64,000 nt of DNA from Cedecea lapagei. GTDB taxonomy: Bacteria; Pseudomonadota; Gammaproteobacteria; Enterobacterales; Enterobacteriaceae. The notes beneath the pieces were generated by a model. That model searched no databases. It was not told the origin of the DNA and saw only the letters and a program-made list of their open reading frames with translations. The stretch lies in the NCBI RefSeq assembly GCF_900635955.1, contig NZ_LR134201.1, forward strand, positions 3,038,001 to 3,102,000, read 5' to 3'. The position numbers were made by a program, and so were the translations under genes. Shown here piece by piece: positions 9,101 to 16,688 of the stretch (within the stretch, counting starts at the first letter, position 1; the number at the start of each line of letters is the position of its first letter).

Positions 9101-10628
9101 GACGCTGATTGCTGCTGTCGCGCAGCAATTCACGCGCCGTTTCCCACGCTTCGCTACGGCTAACCGGCCCGCTAATCGCGGTCACCAGCTGGTAAGCCTG
9201 CTCGAACTGGCTATGCGCAGCCTGAGCCACGCTCATTTTCTGCTCAAGCGACAGCAGTTTGTCCGTCGCCTCAATCTCTTTCGCTTTGAAGGTGTCCAGC
9301 CACTCGTCGGCGCTGTCGGCGGTTAAATCCGGCAGATGGCACAGCTCACGAGCGCGCTCTAACGCCTGCAAAGCCTGCTGATACTGAATCGCGCGAGTCT
9401 GCTGTACGTCCAGCGCCTGCTGGTAGTCGGCAAGCTGGCTTTTCAGCTCATCTACTTCCAGCTCGGCGGCCTCGGCGCGGGCTTCGTTCTCTTCCTGCTG
9501 CTCGTGGGCTTCGGCAACGATTTCATTCTGCTCTTCAAGACGAATTTGCAGCTCGTCGAGGTCGGATTCGTAACGCTCAATCTTCTCCTGCTGACGAATC
9601 GCCGTTTGCACCAGGTTCAGGTGATCGCTTGCGGCCTGGTAATCGGTTTCCAGATCGCCTTCCGCACCGCTGTGCTCGCCCAGCTCACGCGCCATATCAA
9701 CGTGTTTATACTGCTCGGCAGACAGCTGCTGGCGGCTGGTCAGCAGCTCGCGGCGAAACTCGAGCGCTTTGTCCAGATGGATACGACGTTCGTTAGCGTG
9801 GCGCATATAGTCCGCTGCCACGTAGTCCGTCGCTTCCGAAATCAGGTGTTTGAACAGGTCACGGTCGGACTGGGTTACGCGAATCGCCTCCAGCGTCATG
9901 CGGTTTTCACGCAGCGCCGCTTCCATGTCCTGGAAGGCTTTGCGCACGCCGCCGTTTTCCGGCAGCAGGTAGTCACGCAGGGAGCGGGTGATCGCGCTGG
10001 AAATACCGCCGTACAGCGAGGCTTCAATCAGGCGATAGTATTTGCTGCGGTCTGCGGCACTGCGCAGACGACGAGCAACAATGCCCAGATCAAACATCAG
10101 CGAGTGGTAGTCGGTGATGGAGTTAAACTGCTTGAACTGCACGCCTTCAATGGCTTCAACTTTGTCCTTCAGCTCCTGCAGGCTGAGCACGCGAGCCTGG
10201 CGCTCGTTCAGCGTTTCGGTCAGCAGCTGAGTCGGCTGAATCGAGGTCGGCAAGCCCTGAATGGCAAATGGTTTGATATCGACTTTACGATCGCGGCCGG
10301 CAACCTGCTGCAGGCGCACGCCAACCACAACGCGCTGATGGCGAGAGTTGATCACGTCCAGCGTGGAGTAACACACGCCGGCCTTCAGCTTACCGTGAAG
10401 CCCTTTGTCACGAGAGCCTGAGGTTGCCCCCGCTTCCGTGGTGTTACGGAAGTGCAGCAGGGTTAAGTCGGGGATCAGCGCCGTGACGAAGGCCGCCATG
10501 GTAGTGGATTTACCCGCGCCGTTACCGCCGGAAAGCGTGGTAACCAGCTCGTCGAGATCGAAGGTGCGGGCGAAGAAACCGTTCCAGTTAACCAGCGTCA
10601 GCGAGCGAAATTTTCCGCGTTCAATCAT
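6171..10628 (-). CDS. mukB: chromosome partition protein MukB
   Basis: SMC-like ATPase of the MukBEF condensin, which organises and segregates the chromosome and contacts topoisomerase IV. At 1485 residues it matches the 1486 of E. coli. The N-terminal head carries Walker A SGGNGAGKS (residues 33-41). Long Gln/Glu/Arg-rich coiled coils flank a central hinge, and the C-terminal head has the signature LSTGEAIGTGMS and Walker B RLLFLDEAARLD. Its ATG overlaps the mukE stop by four bases (ATGA), implying translational coupling in the cmoM-mukF-mukE-mukB operon. The reading frame is intact throughout. Confidence 0.97.
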   Translation of the reverse strand: MIERGKFRSLTLVNWNGFFARTFDLDELVTTLSGGNGAGKSTTMAAFVTALIPDLTLLHFRNTTEAGATSGSRDKGLHGKLKAGVCYSTLDVINSRHQRVVVGVRLQQVAGRDRKVDIKPFAIQGLPTSIQPTQLLTETLNERQARVLSLQELKDKVEAIEGVQFKQFNSITDYHSLMFDLGIVARRLRSAADRSKYYRLIEASLYGGISSAITRSLRDYLLPENGGVRKAFQDMEAALRENRMTLEAIRVTQSDRDLFKHLISEATDYVAADYMRHANERRIHLDKALEFRRELLTSRQQLSAEQYKHVDMARELGEHSGAEGDLETDYQAASDHLNLVQTAIRQQEKIERYESDLDELQIRLEEQNEIVAEAHEQQEENEARAEAAELEVDELKSQLADYQQALDVQQTRAIQYQQALQALERARELCHLPDLTADSADEWLDTFKAKEIEATDKLLSLEQKMSVAQAAHSQFEQAYQLVTAISGPVSRSEAWETARELLRDSSNQRHLAEQVQPLRMRLNELEQRLREQQEAERLLADFCKRQGKQFDPEELEALHEELEERIGALQQTVAEASEQRMALRQELEQIQASIKTLNLRAPRWIAAQTSLTQLCEQSGEQFEASQQVTEYMQQLLERERESTVERDEVGARKRAVDDEIERLSQPGGAEDPRLNALAERFGGVLLSEIYDDIGLEDAPYFSALYGPSRHAIVVPDLSLVRDQLENLEDCPEDLYLIEGDPSSFDDSVFTVEDMGAAVLVKTAERQWRYSRLPELPLFGRAARENRLEALHNERESLAERFATLSFDVQKNQRLHQSFSRFIGQHLGVAFEDDPEAEIRHLNSRRGEIERAINNHENDNQQQRQQFEQAKEGVAQLNRLLPRISLLNDETLADRCDEIQERLDEAEESARFIQQYGNQLIKLEGIASVLQSDPEQFEQLKDDYAHAQQIQREARQRAFALTEVVQRRAHFSYSDSAAMLDGNSDLNEKLRQRLEQAEVERTRSREALRQHAQQLGQYSQLLASLKSSFDTKKELLTDLHKELQDIGVRADAGAEERARARRDELHTALSNNRSRRNQLEKQLTYCEAEMNNLTRKLKQLERNYFEMREQVVTAKAGWCAVMRMVKDNGVERRLHRRELAYLSGDDLRSMSDKALGALRLAVADNEHLRDVLRLSEDPKRPERKIQFFVAVYQHLRERIRQDIIRTDDPVEAIEQMEIELGRLTEELTSREQKLAISSRSVANIIRKTIQREQNRIRMLNQGLQSVSFGQVKSVRLNVNVREAHATLLNVLSEQHEQHQDLFNSSRLTFSEALAKLYQRLNPQIDMGQRTPQTIGEELLDYRNYLEMEVEVNRGSDGWLRAESGALSTGEAIGTGMSILVMVVQSWEDESQRLRGKDISPCRLLFLDEAARLDAKSIATLFELCERLEMQLIIAAPENISPEKGTTYKLVRKVFQNSEHVHVVGLRGFAAPALPEPQQGSETADAS

Positions 10629-11342
10629 TCCTGTTCATCCTCCGCGTTATCTGGTCCGGGTTGTGGCTCATCGCTCTCATCATTGAGCTGCAGGCGGCTT
10701 TCTACCGCCATGGCTTCGCCGTCGCGAATCATACGCAACTGGGCTTCACGCGGATCGTCGCCGGTACGGACATCCGCACCAAAGCGGAATACCGACTCGG
10801 TAATACGAAATTTACTGCTGTCATGCCCCATAAACCAGATCATCCCGAGACGGCGCAGGCGCGTCAGCGAGGCACGAACTTTCTCCTGCCAGCTTCTGGC
10901 GATCGAGATCGGAACCCGTTGAACGGTTGTTTACCAGCTTCAACAGCTTGTTTTCATCGGCCAGCGTCAGCAGTTCGTCATACAGCTCCTGCTGGGTGAA
11001 GATGCCTTCATTCGCCAGACGTTCCGGGCTGAGATAGAGATAACAAAGAATTTTACCGACCATCATATCCAGCTCGGAGAGCACCGAGCGCGGGATAAGC
11101 GTGGTGGAGCGTGGACGCAGATAGAAAAAGCCTTCCGGCGCGCGAATCAGCTCAACGTTGTAGCGCGCGTAGAACTCTTCCAGGTACTCCTGGAAATCCA
11201 TCAAAAAGGCGTGGTTGTCCAGCTCCTCGAGGCCAATGTGGCGCCCGGCGCGCAGTTGGCTGTCGAGCGCGGGAAAGAGAGGATTGGCCAGCGCCTGTGC
11301 CAGTTTAACCGGCATCACTTGTTCAATATTTGTTGATGACAT
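10625..11342 (-). pseudogene. mukE: mukE, frameshifted as read (chromosome partition protein)
   Basis: Winged-helix subunit of MukBEF that binds the kleisin MukF. The first frame, from the ATG at 11342, matches E. coli MukE up to DRQKL (about 150 residues) and then runs into unrelated residues, stopping at 10821. The rest of MukE (IWFMGHDSSKFRITESVF onward) continues in another frame to the stop at 10625. The minus strand reads CTG-G-CAG-GAG where CTG-CAG-GAG (Leu-Gln-Glu) is expected: one extra G, a C at 10889 or 10890 on the plus strand. Removing it gives an uninterrupted 238-residue MukE. Because mukF and mukB are intact and mukE is needed for condensin, a sequencing or assembly error is the likeliest cause; a real mutation cannot be excluded. 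Confidence 0.92.
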
Positions 11343-12645
11343 GCGCCTGTACCTTGGCTCCGTAATCGTTAATGGTTTGCCACTTCGCCGGCAATCCTGT
11401 GAAATCCGCTTCCGCTACGCCCAGACGTACCGCCTGGTCTACGACAATCCGCGCGACGTCGAAATGGCGCGCACGCGGGTATTGCACGAGGTAGTCACGC
11501 ACTACAATCCCTAAATCAAGGGGTACCTGCTTCGTTTTGTAGACCTGCAGCGCCGCTTCAATCAGCGCCGCCAGCTGTTCACGAATTTCGTTAAACTCTT
11601 CAAACTCCAGCTCGTTGGGGAGTTCGCCGGTCACCTCTTCATCGCGCAGCGCCATCTCTTCATCACGCATATCCAGCAGGCGATCGGCGCTGGAATAGGT
11701 CAGCGCCCACGGCGCGTCGAAGTAGTTTTGTACCGACTGGCGGAGACGCTGGGCAAAGACGCGGTTTTTATCCATATCGATAGCGGTACGAATAAATTTA
11801 TGCACATGGCGGTCGTAACCGATCCACAGATCGATGGCCTGCTGGCCCCAGCTGATAATGCGGTCCAGCTTGCTTTGCAGGTCAAAGACCAGACGGTCAA
11901 TAAAGTGGAGATCGTCGCGCCCCAGAGTCGAGTCCTGCACGCGCAGCAGGTTTGCCTGTAGCTTATCGCCCGCGGCCTCCAGCGTATCCTGAAGTTCACG
12001 CAGCGTGCCGGATGTTTCTGATAGCAGCAGCTCACAGCTCGAAATGGCCGCGCGCCAGTCTTTGTTCAGCAGTTGGGCAATGTCATCTTTTACCTGCTGC
12101 TGCTGCTCGTCCATGATGCGTTGGGTAAGATCGATGCTGTCAAAGATCTCCGCAACGGAATATTTCAGCGGCGCGTAAACGTTACGGTGCCAGTGGAATT
12201 CATCGCCGTCTTCATCTGCGGCATCGGCGGCGCGTTTAAGCTCGCCGGCAACGATAGAAAGCTGCATGGAGAGGCGCAGCGTGGAAAACTCACGCTGGCG
12301 AATGTAGTAGTCGGTGATGCCGATGCCCAGCGGCGTCAGGCGATAAATCGCGTTGCCTTCGGTTAACTCGCTCACAAAGCGGTTAAGCAGGCGCTGGCGC
12401 ACCATATCGTTGATGGCGTTATTGGCGCGCACGTTGATGGTTTCGCTGGTTTGTTCAAAACCATCGCTCACGTGGCGAAACGCATCAATCAGTTCTCCCT
12501 CGCTCAGCTCACCGTCAAGACGCTCGCCGTTTAAGGTGGCAACGGCCAGCAAAAACGTCAGGCGCTCGGTAGGCAGCGAAATCGAAAAATCATTTTTCCT
12601 GGCCCAGGCAACCAGTTCAGGCACTGTCTGGGAAAAATCACTCAT
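11323..12645 (-). CDS. mukF: chromosome partition protein MukF (kleisin)
   Basis: Kleisin subunit of the MukBEF condensin; it dimerises through its N-terminal winged-helix domain and bridges MukB heads, with MukE bound to its middle region. The 440 residues equal E. coli MukF, with the N-terminus MSDFSQTVPELVAWARK and an acidic linker (EEFNEIREQLAALIEAAL) before the C-terminal head-binding domain. It follows cmoM with a three-base gap and overlaps mukE by 20 bases, so the four genes read as one operon. Confidence 0.96.
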   Translation of the reverse strand: MSDFSQTVPELVAWARKNDFSISLPTERLTFLLAVATLNGERLDGELSEGELIDAFRHVSDGFEQTSETINVRANNAINDMVRQRLLNRFVSELTEGNAIYRLTPLGIGITDYYIRQREFSTLRLSMQLSIVAGELKRAADAADEDGDEFHWHRNVYAPLKYSVAEIFDSIDLTQRIMDEQQQQVKDDIAQLLNKDWRAAISSCELLLSETSGTLRELQDTLEAAGDKLQANLLRVQDSTLGRDDLHFIDRLVFDLQSKLDRIISWGQQAIDLWIGYDRHVHKFIRTAIDMDKNRVFAQRLRQSVQNYFDAPWALTYSSADRLLDMRDEEMALRDEEVTGELPNELEFEEFNEIREQLAALIEAALQVYKTKQVPLDLGIVVRDYLVQYPRARHFDVARIVVDQAVRLGVAEADFTGLPAKWQTINDYGAKVQAHVINKY

Positions 12646-12648
12646 AAT

Positions 12649-13425
12649 TTATCCTTGGCTCTGCGGCTTAAACGCGGTTACGTGAATATAGCGGCCGAGA
12701 CTGATAAACGGCTCCTGCCGGCAATAACGCGTCTCCAGCGTCAGCAAATCGTCAAAACCATCTCGTTGTTTCTGTTTATCTCGCAGGTAGTCGTGGAACA
12801 CCCGCACGCCGGTTTTACCGGTAATTTGCCAGCCAATTTGCTCCAGCCAGTGGTAAACCTGTTCTGGCTGCAGCGGATTGTCGGGCGAAAGGGTTTTGCG
12901 CTTGTTTTTTTTCATCCCCTGCAGCACATATTCGAAGTTCCCGACGAACATGTTTCGCATCAGCAGGCCGTTTGCATTGTAGAACATAAGCGACAAAGTG
13001 CCGCCGGGACGCAAACAATCCCAAAGCGCTTTTAGTACGGTCTGAGGATCTGTTACCCATTCCAGTACCGCGTGAAACAATATCAGATCAACCGGGCTTT
13101 CCAAATGTTGAGCCATCTCCTGAGCGGCAGATTGTACAAAATGCATGTTGTCGCTCACACCTTTCTCCTGAGCGAGCATTTTTGCACGTGCAATCATCTC
13201 GGCTGACACATCACAAAGCACGACTTCATGCCCCAGCTCAGCAAATCGGGTTGCCGTTTGCCCTTCTCCACCGCCAGCATCCAGCACCTTTATGGCTGCG
13301 GGCTGGGTAGCGAGGAAAGCCTCAAGATCCTGCCAGAGGATCGCCTGCCGCAACTGGCCTTTGGTTGTGCCATAGATATTGTGCGAAAACTTCTCGGCAA
13401 TATCATCAAAATTGCGGTCACCCAT
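12649..13425 (-). CDS. cmoM: tRNA 5-carboxymethoxyuridine methyltransferase CmoM (SmtA)
   Basis: SAM-dependent methyltransferase that converts cmo5U to its methyl ester at the wobble position of certain tRNAs. The Rossmann-type SAM motif VLDAGGGEGQTATRFAE lies near residues 47-63 and LRPGGTLSLMFYN follows. I chose the ATG at 13425 (MGDRNFDDIAEKF, 258 residues; E. coli has 261) over an in-frame TTG 36 bases upstream, because the E. coli protein starts at the equivalent residue and GGAG precedes this ATG. First gene of the muk operon; divergent from elyC. Confidence 0.94.
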   Translation of the reverse strand: MGDRNFDDIAEKFSHNIYGTTKGQLRQAILWQDLEAFLATQPAAIKVLDAGGGEGQTATRFAELGHEVVLCDVSAEMIARAKMLAQEKGVSDNMHFVQSAAQEMAQHLESPVDLILFHAVLEWVTDPQTVLKALWDCLRPGGTLSLMFYNANGLLMRNMFVGNFEYVLQGMKKNKRKTLSPDNPLQPEQVYHWLEQIGWQITGKTGVRVFHDYLRDKQKQRDGFDDLLTLETRYCRQEPFISLGRYIHVTAFKPQSQG

Positions 13426-13557
13426 GGGTACAGCTCCGTGGCAAAAGAGGTCATCTGACAAAACCGCTATTTTGGCACAGCCGGGGCGAGAATGAACCCA
13501 TCTGGTGTAATATCACTGGCGTTTACCTGCCGGATGGTTAAAAAGGATCCGAAATTC

Positions 13558-14334
13558 ATGCTTTTTATACTGAAAAAAATCATTGGCGGCCTGCTGCTGC
13601 CCTTGCCTTTCCTGCTGCTTACCATGGGCGTTGCCCTGGCGCTGCTGTGGTTTACCCGCTGGCAGAAAACGGCAAAGGGATTACTCACCGCAAGCTGGCT
13701 GGCGCTTTTTCTGCTCAGCCTGCAGCCGGTTGCCGACTGGATGTTAAAGCCCATCGAAGATACTTACGCCACTCGCCAGCAGGGCGATAACGCGCGCTAT
13801 ATTGTTGTGCTGGGCGGCGGCTATACCTGGAACCCGGACTGGGCGCCGAGCTCTAACCTCATCAATAACAGTTTACCGCGGCTCACCGAGGCGATTCGTC
13901 TGAAACAGCTGAATCCTGGCGCAAAACTCATTTTTACCGGGGCCAGAGCGATGACAAACTCCGTCAGCACGGCTGAGGCAGGTGCCAGAGTTGCGGAAAG
14001 CTTAGGGGTTTCCAGAGAGGATATCATTACCCTGGATTCCCCCAAAGACACGGAAGAGGAGGCGCACGCCGTAGCGAAGCTGACAGGCCAGCAGCCATTT
14101 ATTCTGGTGACGTCCGCTTCCCATCTGCCAAGGGCAATGATCTTCTTTACCCGAGCCGGGCTACACCCGCTCCCTGCCCCGGCCAACCAGCTGGCGATAA
14201 CCTCCCCGCTTAATCCGTGGGAGAAGGCTATCCCGGACTCCGTCTGGCTAATGCACAGCGAGCGCGTGGTCTATGAAACGCTGGGGCGCATCTGGCAGTG
14301 GCTGAAGGGCCCATCAGGAGAGCCAGGGAAGTAG
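13558..14334 (+). CDS. elyC: envelope biogenesis factor ElyC (DUF218)
   Basis: Inner-membrane DUF218 protein. In E. coli, loss causes lysis at low temperature with defects in peptidoglycan and undecaprenyl-carrier use linked to enterobacterial common antigen. Two hydrophobic segments lie near residues 10-32 and 40-57. The DUF218 core follows, with YIVVLGGGYTWNPDWAPSS, IFTGARAMTNSVSTAEAGA and VTSASHLPRAMIFF. I chose the ATG at 13558 (MLFILKKIIGG, 258 residues), the E. coli-like start; an upstream in-frame start at 13492 adds 22 unrelated residues. The 3' end overlaps the convergent ycbJ by 21 bases. Confidence 0.93.
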   Translation: MLFILKKIIGGLLLPLPFLLLTMGVALALLWFTRWQKTAKGLLTASWLALFLLSLQPVADWMLKPIEDTYATRQQGDNARYIVVLGGGYTWNPDWAPSSNLINNSLPRLTEAIRLKQLNPGAKLIFTGARAMTNSVSTAEAGARVAESLGVSREDIITLDSPKDTEEEAHAVAKLTGQQPFILVTSASHLPRAMIFFTRAGLHPLPAPANQLAITSPLNPWEKAIPDSVWLMHSERVVYETLGRIWQWLKGPSGEPGK

Positions 14335-15207
14335 CGACTTCGAGGCAGTATCAAAGACCGGCCGGTTCAGGCGGCCGGTTTGCAGCAGTTGGGCCACCTG
14401 ATCCCACAAAATATATAGCCAGCGTCGCCAGAGGAAAGACTCGGCGACAGGCGCACGCTGCAGGTAGTGCCAAAGTAAACTCTCCGCCTGCCCCGGCTCA
14501 GCGAGGCGGAACAGCTCATATTCTCGCGGCGCCCACAGCATCACGCCTGGGTTCACCATCGCCAGCAGCTGATCGCTACGCGAGTCCTTAAGCATGCTGC
14601 GAAGAGATAAGTTGCCATGGATCAGCACGCAATTGTCGCTGAAATCTTCGAACATCCGCGGCAGACACTCGCGAGTGCGGAACAGAATGCGTTTATCCTG
14701 CATCGTTAGCCCTGTGTTCTGGTACTGATTAAGCGTGCTCCAGAGCACCTCAACCCTCTGTCGATACCAGTGCGGCCAGCTGTTTTCCTGAGTGCTGTCA
14801 ACGCTGCCTACGCAGCCGCCGCTGTCCACCCGATGCCAGGCAAGCAGGCCCTCGACAATCTGGTCTTTTAGCTGTTCCCAGCGGTAAGGCGTGCGGGTTG
14901 GTGCTTCGCCGGGAACACCTCGCAGGCGCTCCATCAGCAGAACATCTGGCCCGGGATGTTCTTCATGCGTGAGCACGCCGTAAACTACCGGCAGTCTGAC
15001 CGTACCGGAACGCGCCAGCATCGACATTTTCCAGGCCAGCTGTGTCGCCAGACCCGGCGAGGTAAAGCTTTTTGCCAGCAGCGGCATGGCATAGCCGCTA
15101 CTGTCATAGAGCGACCAAAGCGCGGTTTCAGTATGCTCGCTGATGCACTCAATACGGCTTAGTTTCTCACCCAGCAGGTGACTGAGCTCCTTACGCAGCA
15201 ATTCCAT
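14314..15207 (-). CDS. ycbJ: YcbJ, phosphotransferase-like protein of unknown function
   Basis: Conserved enterobacterial protein with a kinase/aminoglycoside phosphotransferase-like fold; no established function. The 297-residue length matches E. coli YcbJ from the ATG at 15207 (MELLRKELSHLLGEKLSR), preceded by AGGGG. The longer reading from 15270 adds 21 residues without E. coli support. A catalytic-loop-like segment (NCVLIHGNLSLRSMLKD) is visible. It runs convergently into elyC with a 21-base overlap of coding ends and has no obvious terminator of its own. The torYZ-like operon starts on its other side. Confidence 0.9.
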   Translation of the reverse strand: MELLRKELSHLLGEKLSRIECISEHTETALWSLYDSSGYAMPLLAKSFTSPGLATQLAWKMSMLARSGTVRLPVVYGVLTHEEHPGPDVLLMERLRGVPGEAPTRTPYRWEQLKDQIVEGLLAWHRVDSGGCVGSVDSTQENSWPHWYRQRVEVLWSTLNQYQNTGLTMQDKRILFRTRECLPRMFEDFSDNCVLIHGNLSLRSMLKDSRSDQLLAMVNPGVMLWAPREYELFRLAEPGQAESLLWHYLQRAPVAESFLWRRWLYILWDQVAQLLQTGRLNRPVFDTASKSLLPWLS

Positions 15208-15400
15208 ACCGATTTCCCCTGGTAATACTGTTGATTTAATAATGAGCTTGCCAGGCGACATTGTCACCACGCCAGATCAACTAGGCTTGAGAAAAAATGC
15301 GTCAGCTCGGGCGCTTGCCCCCAGCTAATTTAGGATGCCTCTCATACCGCAAGGGCATTTTCCCCGTGAAATCAAAAGATAATCACAAAAACCATAGTCT

Positions 15401-15418
15401 TATAATGGTATTAAATAA
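15401..15418 (+). promoter_or_regulatory. candidate promoter of the torYZ-like operon
   Basis: A perfect TATAAT lies at 15401-15406 in an AT-rich stretch, with no good -35 at 17 bp spacing, suggesting dependence on an activator. A single ATCAA half-site (15371-15375) is too little to claim FNR control. Start near 15413 would give a leader of about 105 bases. The 311-base interval between ycbJ and torY otherwise holds only this promoter and the leader. Confidence 0.4.
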
Positions 15419-15420
15419 CA

Positions 15421-15500
15421 CCTACCTGGAGCTACTCCCTAAGAAGTAGCCTCGGTTCAATACCGCGTTAACACGGGAGAGCGTCTCCGGTACCAACGCT
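15421..15500 (+). ncRNA. structured 5' leader of the torYZ-like operon (possible riboswitch)
   Basis: This GC-rich leader can form GCTACT/AGTAGC (15431-15436 with 15445-15450), CGGT/ACCG (15453-15456 with 15462-15465), and GCGTT/AACGC (15465-15469 with 15495-15499) enclosing GGAGA/TCTCC (15476-15480 with 15484-15488). TACCG (15461-15465) can instead pair with CGGTA (15488-15492), so two folds compete. A ribosome binding site (GGGA, 15509-15512) follows at once. Lying before a molybdoenzyme operon, it could be a molybdenum-cofactor-type riboswitch, but I could not match it to that family from memory. Confidence 0.4.
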
Positions 15501-15518
15501 TTAATCATGGGATGATTT

Positions 15519-16676
15519 ATGAACAAACAAAAAAATACCTTCAGGCGCCGCCGGCGCGGATTCTGGTTATTATTTGCCGGCGCACTTGTGGGGGCATTCC
15601 TGCTGGCCGGTACGACGGCAGTAATGGATAAAACCAGCGATACCGAATTTTGCATCTCCTGCCACTCCATGCAGCAGCCGCTGGCTGAATACCAAGGCAG
15701 TATTCACTTCCAAAATGCGAAAGGTATCCGTGCCGATTGTGCCGACTGCCATGTACCACACCAGCCTCTGGATTACTTAAAAACAAAAGTGATGGCGTTA
15801 AAAGATGTCTGGGGAGAGACAGTCGGGAAGATCGATACTCCTGAGAAATACGAGTCCCACAAGCTGGCAATGGCGCAAAGCGTCTGGGAGACCATGAAAA
15901 AAAACGACTCTGCCACCTGCCGCGCCTGCCACAGCTTTGAAGCCATGGATGTTCTTGCCCAAAGTACGGAGGCTCGTCAGCAGCATCCGGCTGCCATTAA
16001 AAATGGGGAAACCTGCATCGATTGCCACAAAGGGGTGGCCCATATTCTGCCGGATATGAGCGACCTCGCGGCAAGCGGTGCCGCCGAACTTGCCAGCGCT
16101 GCAGCTCACACACCGGCGAACGCCACCACGCTCTACTCAACCGCGACCCAGCCGTTCTGGCTAAGCGTAGATAATAAACAGCACAGTACGGGTAACCTGA
16201 TGCCCTCTACTGAGCTAAGCGTCGTCAAGCATGAAGGAGAGATGATCGAGGCAGATGTTAACGGCTGGCAGCAGGACGGGGTAAAGGAGGTTTTCTACGC
16301 TGCAGAGGGTAAACGCATCCTTAGCGTTCTGCTGGGTGAAGAAGCGCGCAAAAGGATTAAAACGCTGGATACCACAACCGACACCGGTACAGGCCTGACC
16401 TGGAACCGAGTCACGCTGCGCATTTGGGTGCCCGAACAGCAGTTCATCGATAAGCGGGAACCTCTCTGGAATTATGCCGCGGGGATGATGTCCGCCAACT
16501 GCACAGGCTGCCACGGCCTGACCGCATTAGACCGTTTTAATGCCAACCAGTGGATTGGCGTCGTAAAGGGAATGGCGCCGCGCACGTCACTATCACAGGA
16601 ACAGTTACGGGTATTGACGCAATACGTACAGCAGCATGCCAGTGATATGCCCTCTAACTCTGCGGCAGCTCAGTAA
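15519..16676 (+). CDS. torY: pentahaem c-type cytochrome, TorC/TorY type
   Basis: Membrane-anchored NapC/NirT-family quinol dehydrogenase that passes electrons from menaquinol to a periplasmic molybdoenzyme. The 385 residues show an N-terminal membrane anchor (about 14-34) after an Arg-rich start, then four CxxCH haem sites at 45-49, 74-78, 134-138 and 166-170, and a fifth (CTGCH) at about 328-332 in a separate C-terminal domain. This 4+1 layout defines TorC and TorY, the partners of TMAO reductases, and differs from four-haem NapC. GGGA six bases upstream supports the ATG at 15519. The molybdoenzyme gene begins 12 bases after its stop. I favour torY over torC because of the TorZ-like partner and the absence of torD here. 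Confidence 0.85.
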   Translation: MNKQKNTFRRRRRGFWLLFAGALVGAFLLAGTTAVMDKTSDTEFCISCHSMQQPLAEYQGSIHFQNAKGIRADCADCHVPHQPLDYLKTKVMALKDVWGETVGKIDTPEKYESHKLAMAQSVWETMKKNDSATCRACHSFEAMDVLAQSTEARQQHPAAIKNGETCIDCHKGVAHILPDMSDLAASGAAELASAAAHTPANATTLYSTATQPFWLSVDNKQHSTGNLMPSTELSVVKHEGEMIEADVNGWQQDGVKEVFYAAEGKRILSVLLGEEARKRIKTLDTTTDTGTGLTWNRVTLRIWVPEQQFIDKREPLWNYAAGMMSANCTGCHGLTALDRFNANQWIGVVKGMAPRTSLSQEQLRVLTQYVQQHASDMPSNSAAAQ

Positions 16677-16688
16677 GGAGCTATAGTA

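Noticed and set aside
9504..10421. 305-codon plus-strand open frame across mukB
   Set aside because: Antisense to the MukB head and coiled coil; composition reflects complementary codons, not a protein.
10880..10900. Programmed frameshifting to explain the broken mukE frame
   Set aside because: No slippery heptamer or stimulatory structure was seen, and MukE is made from one frame in relatives; an inserted base explains it fully.
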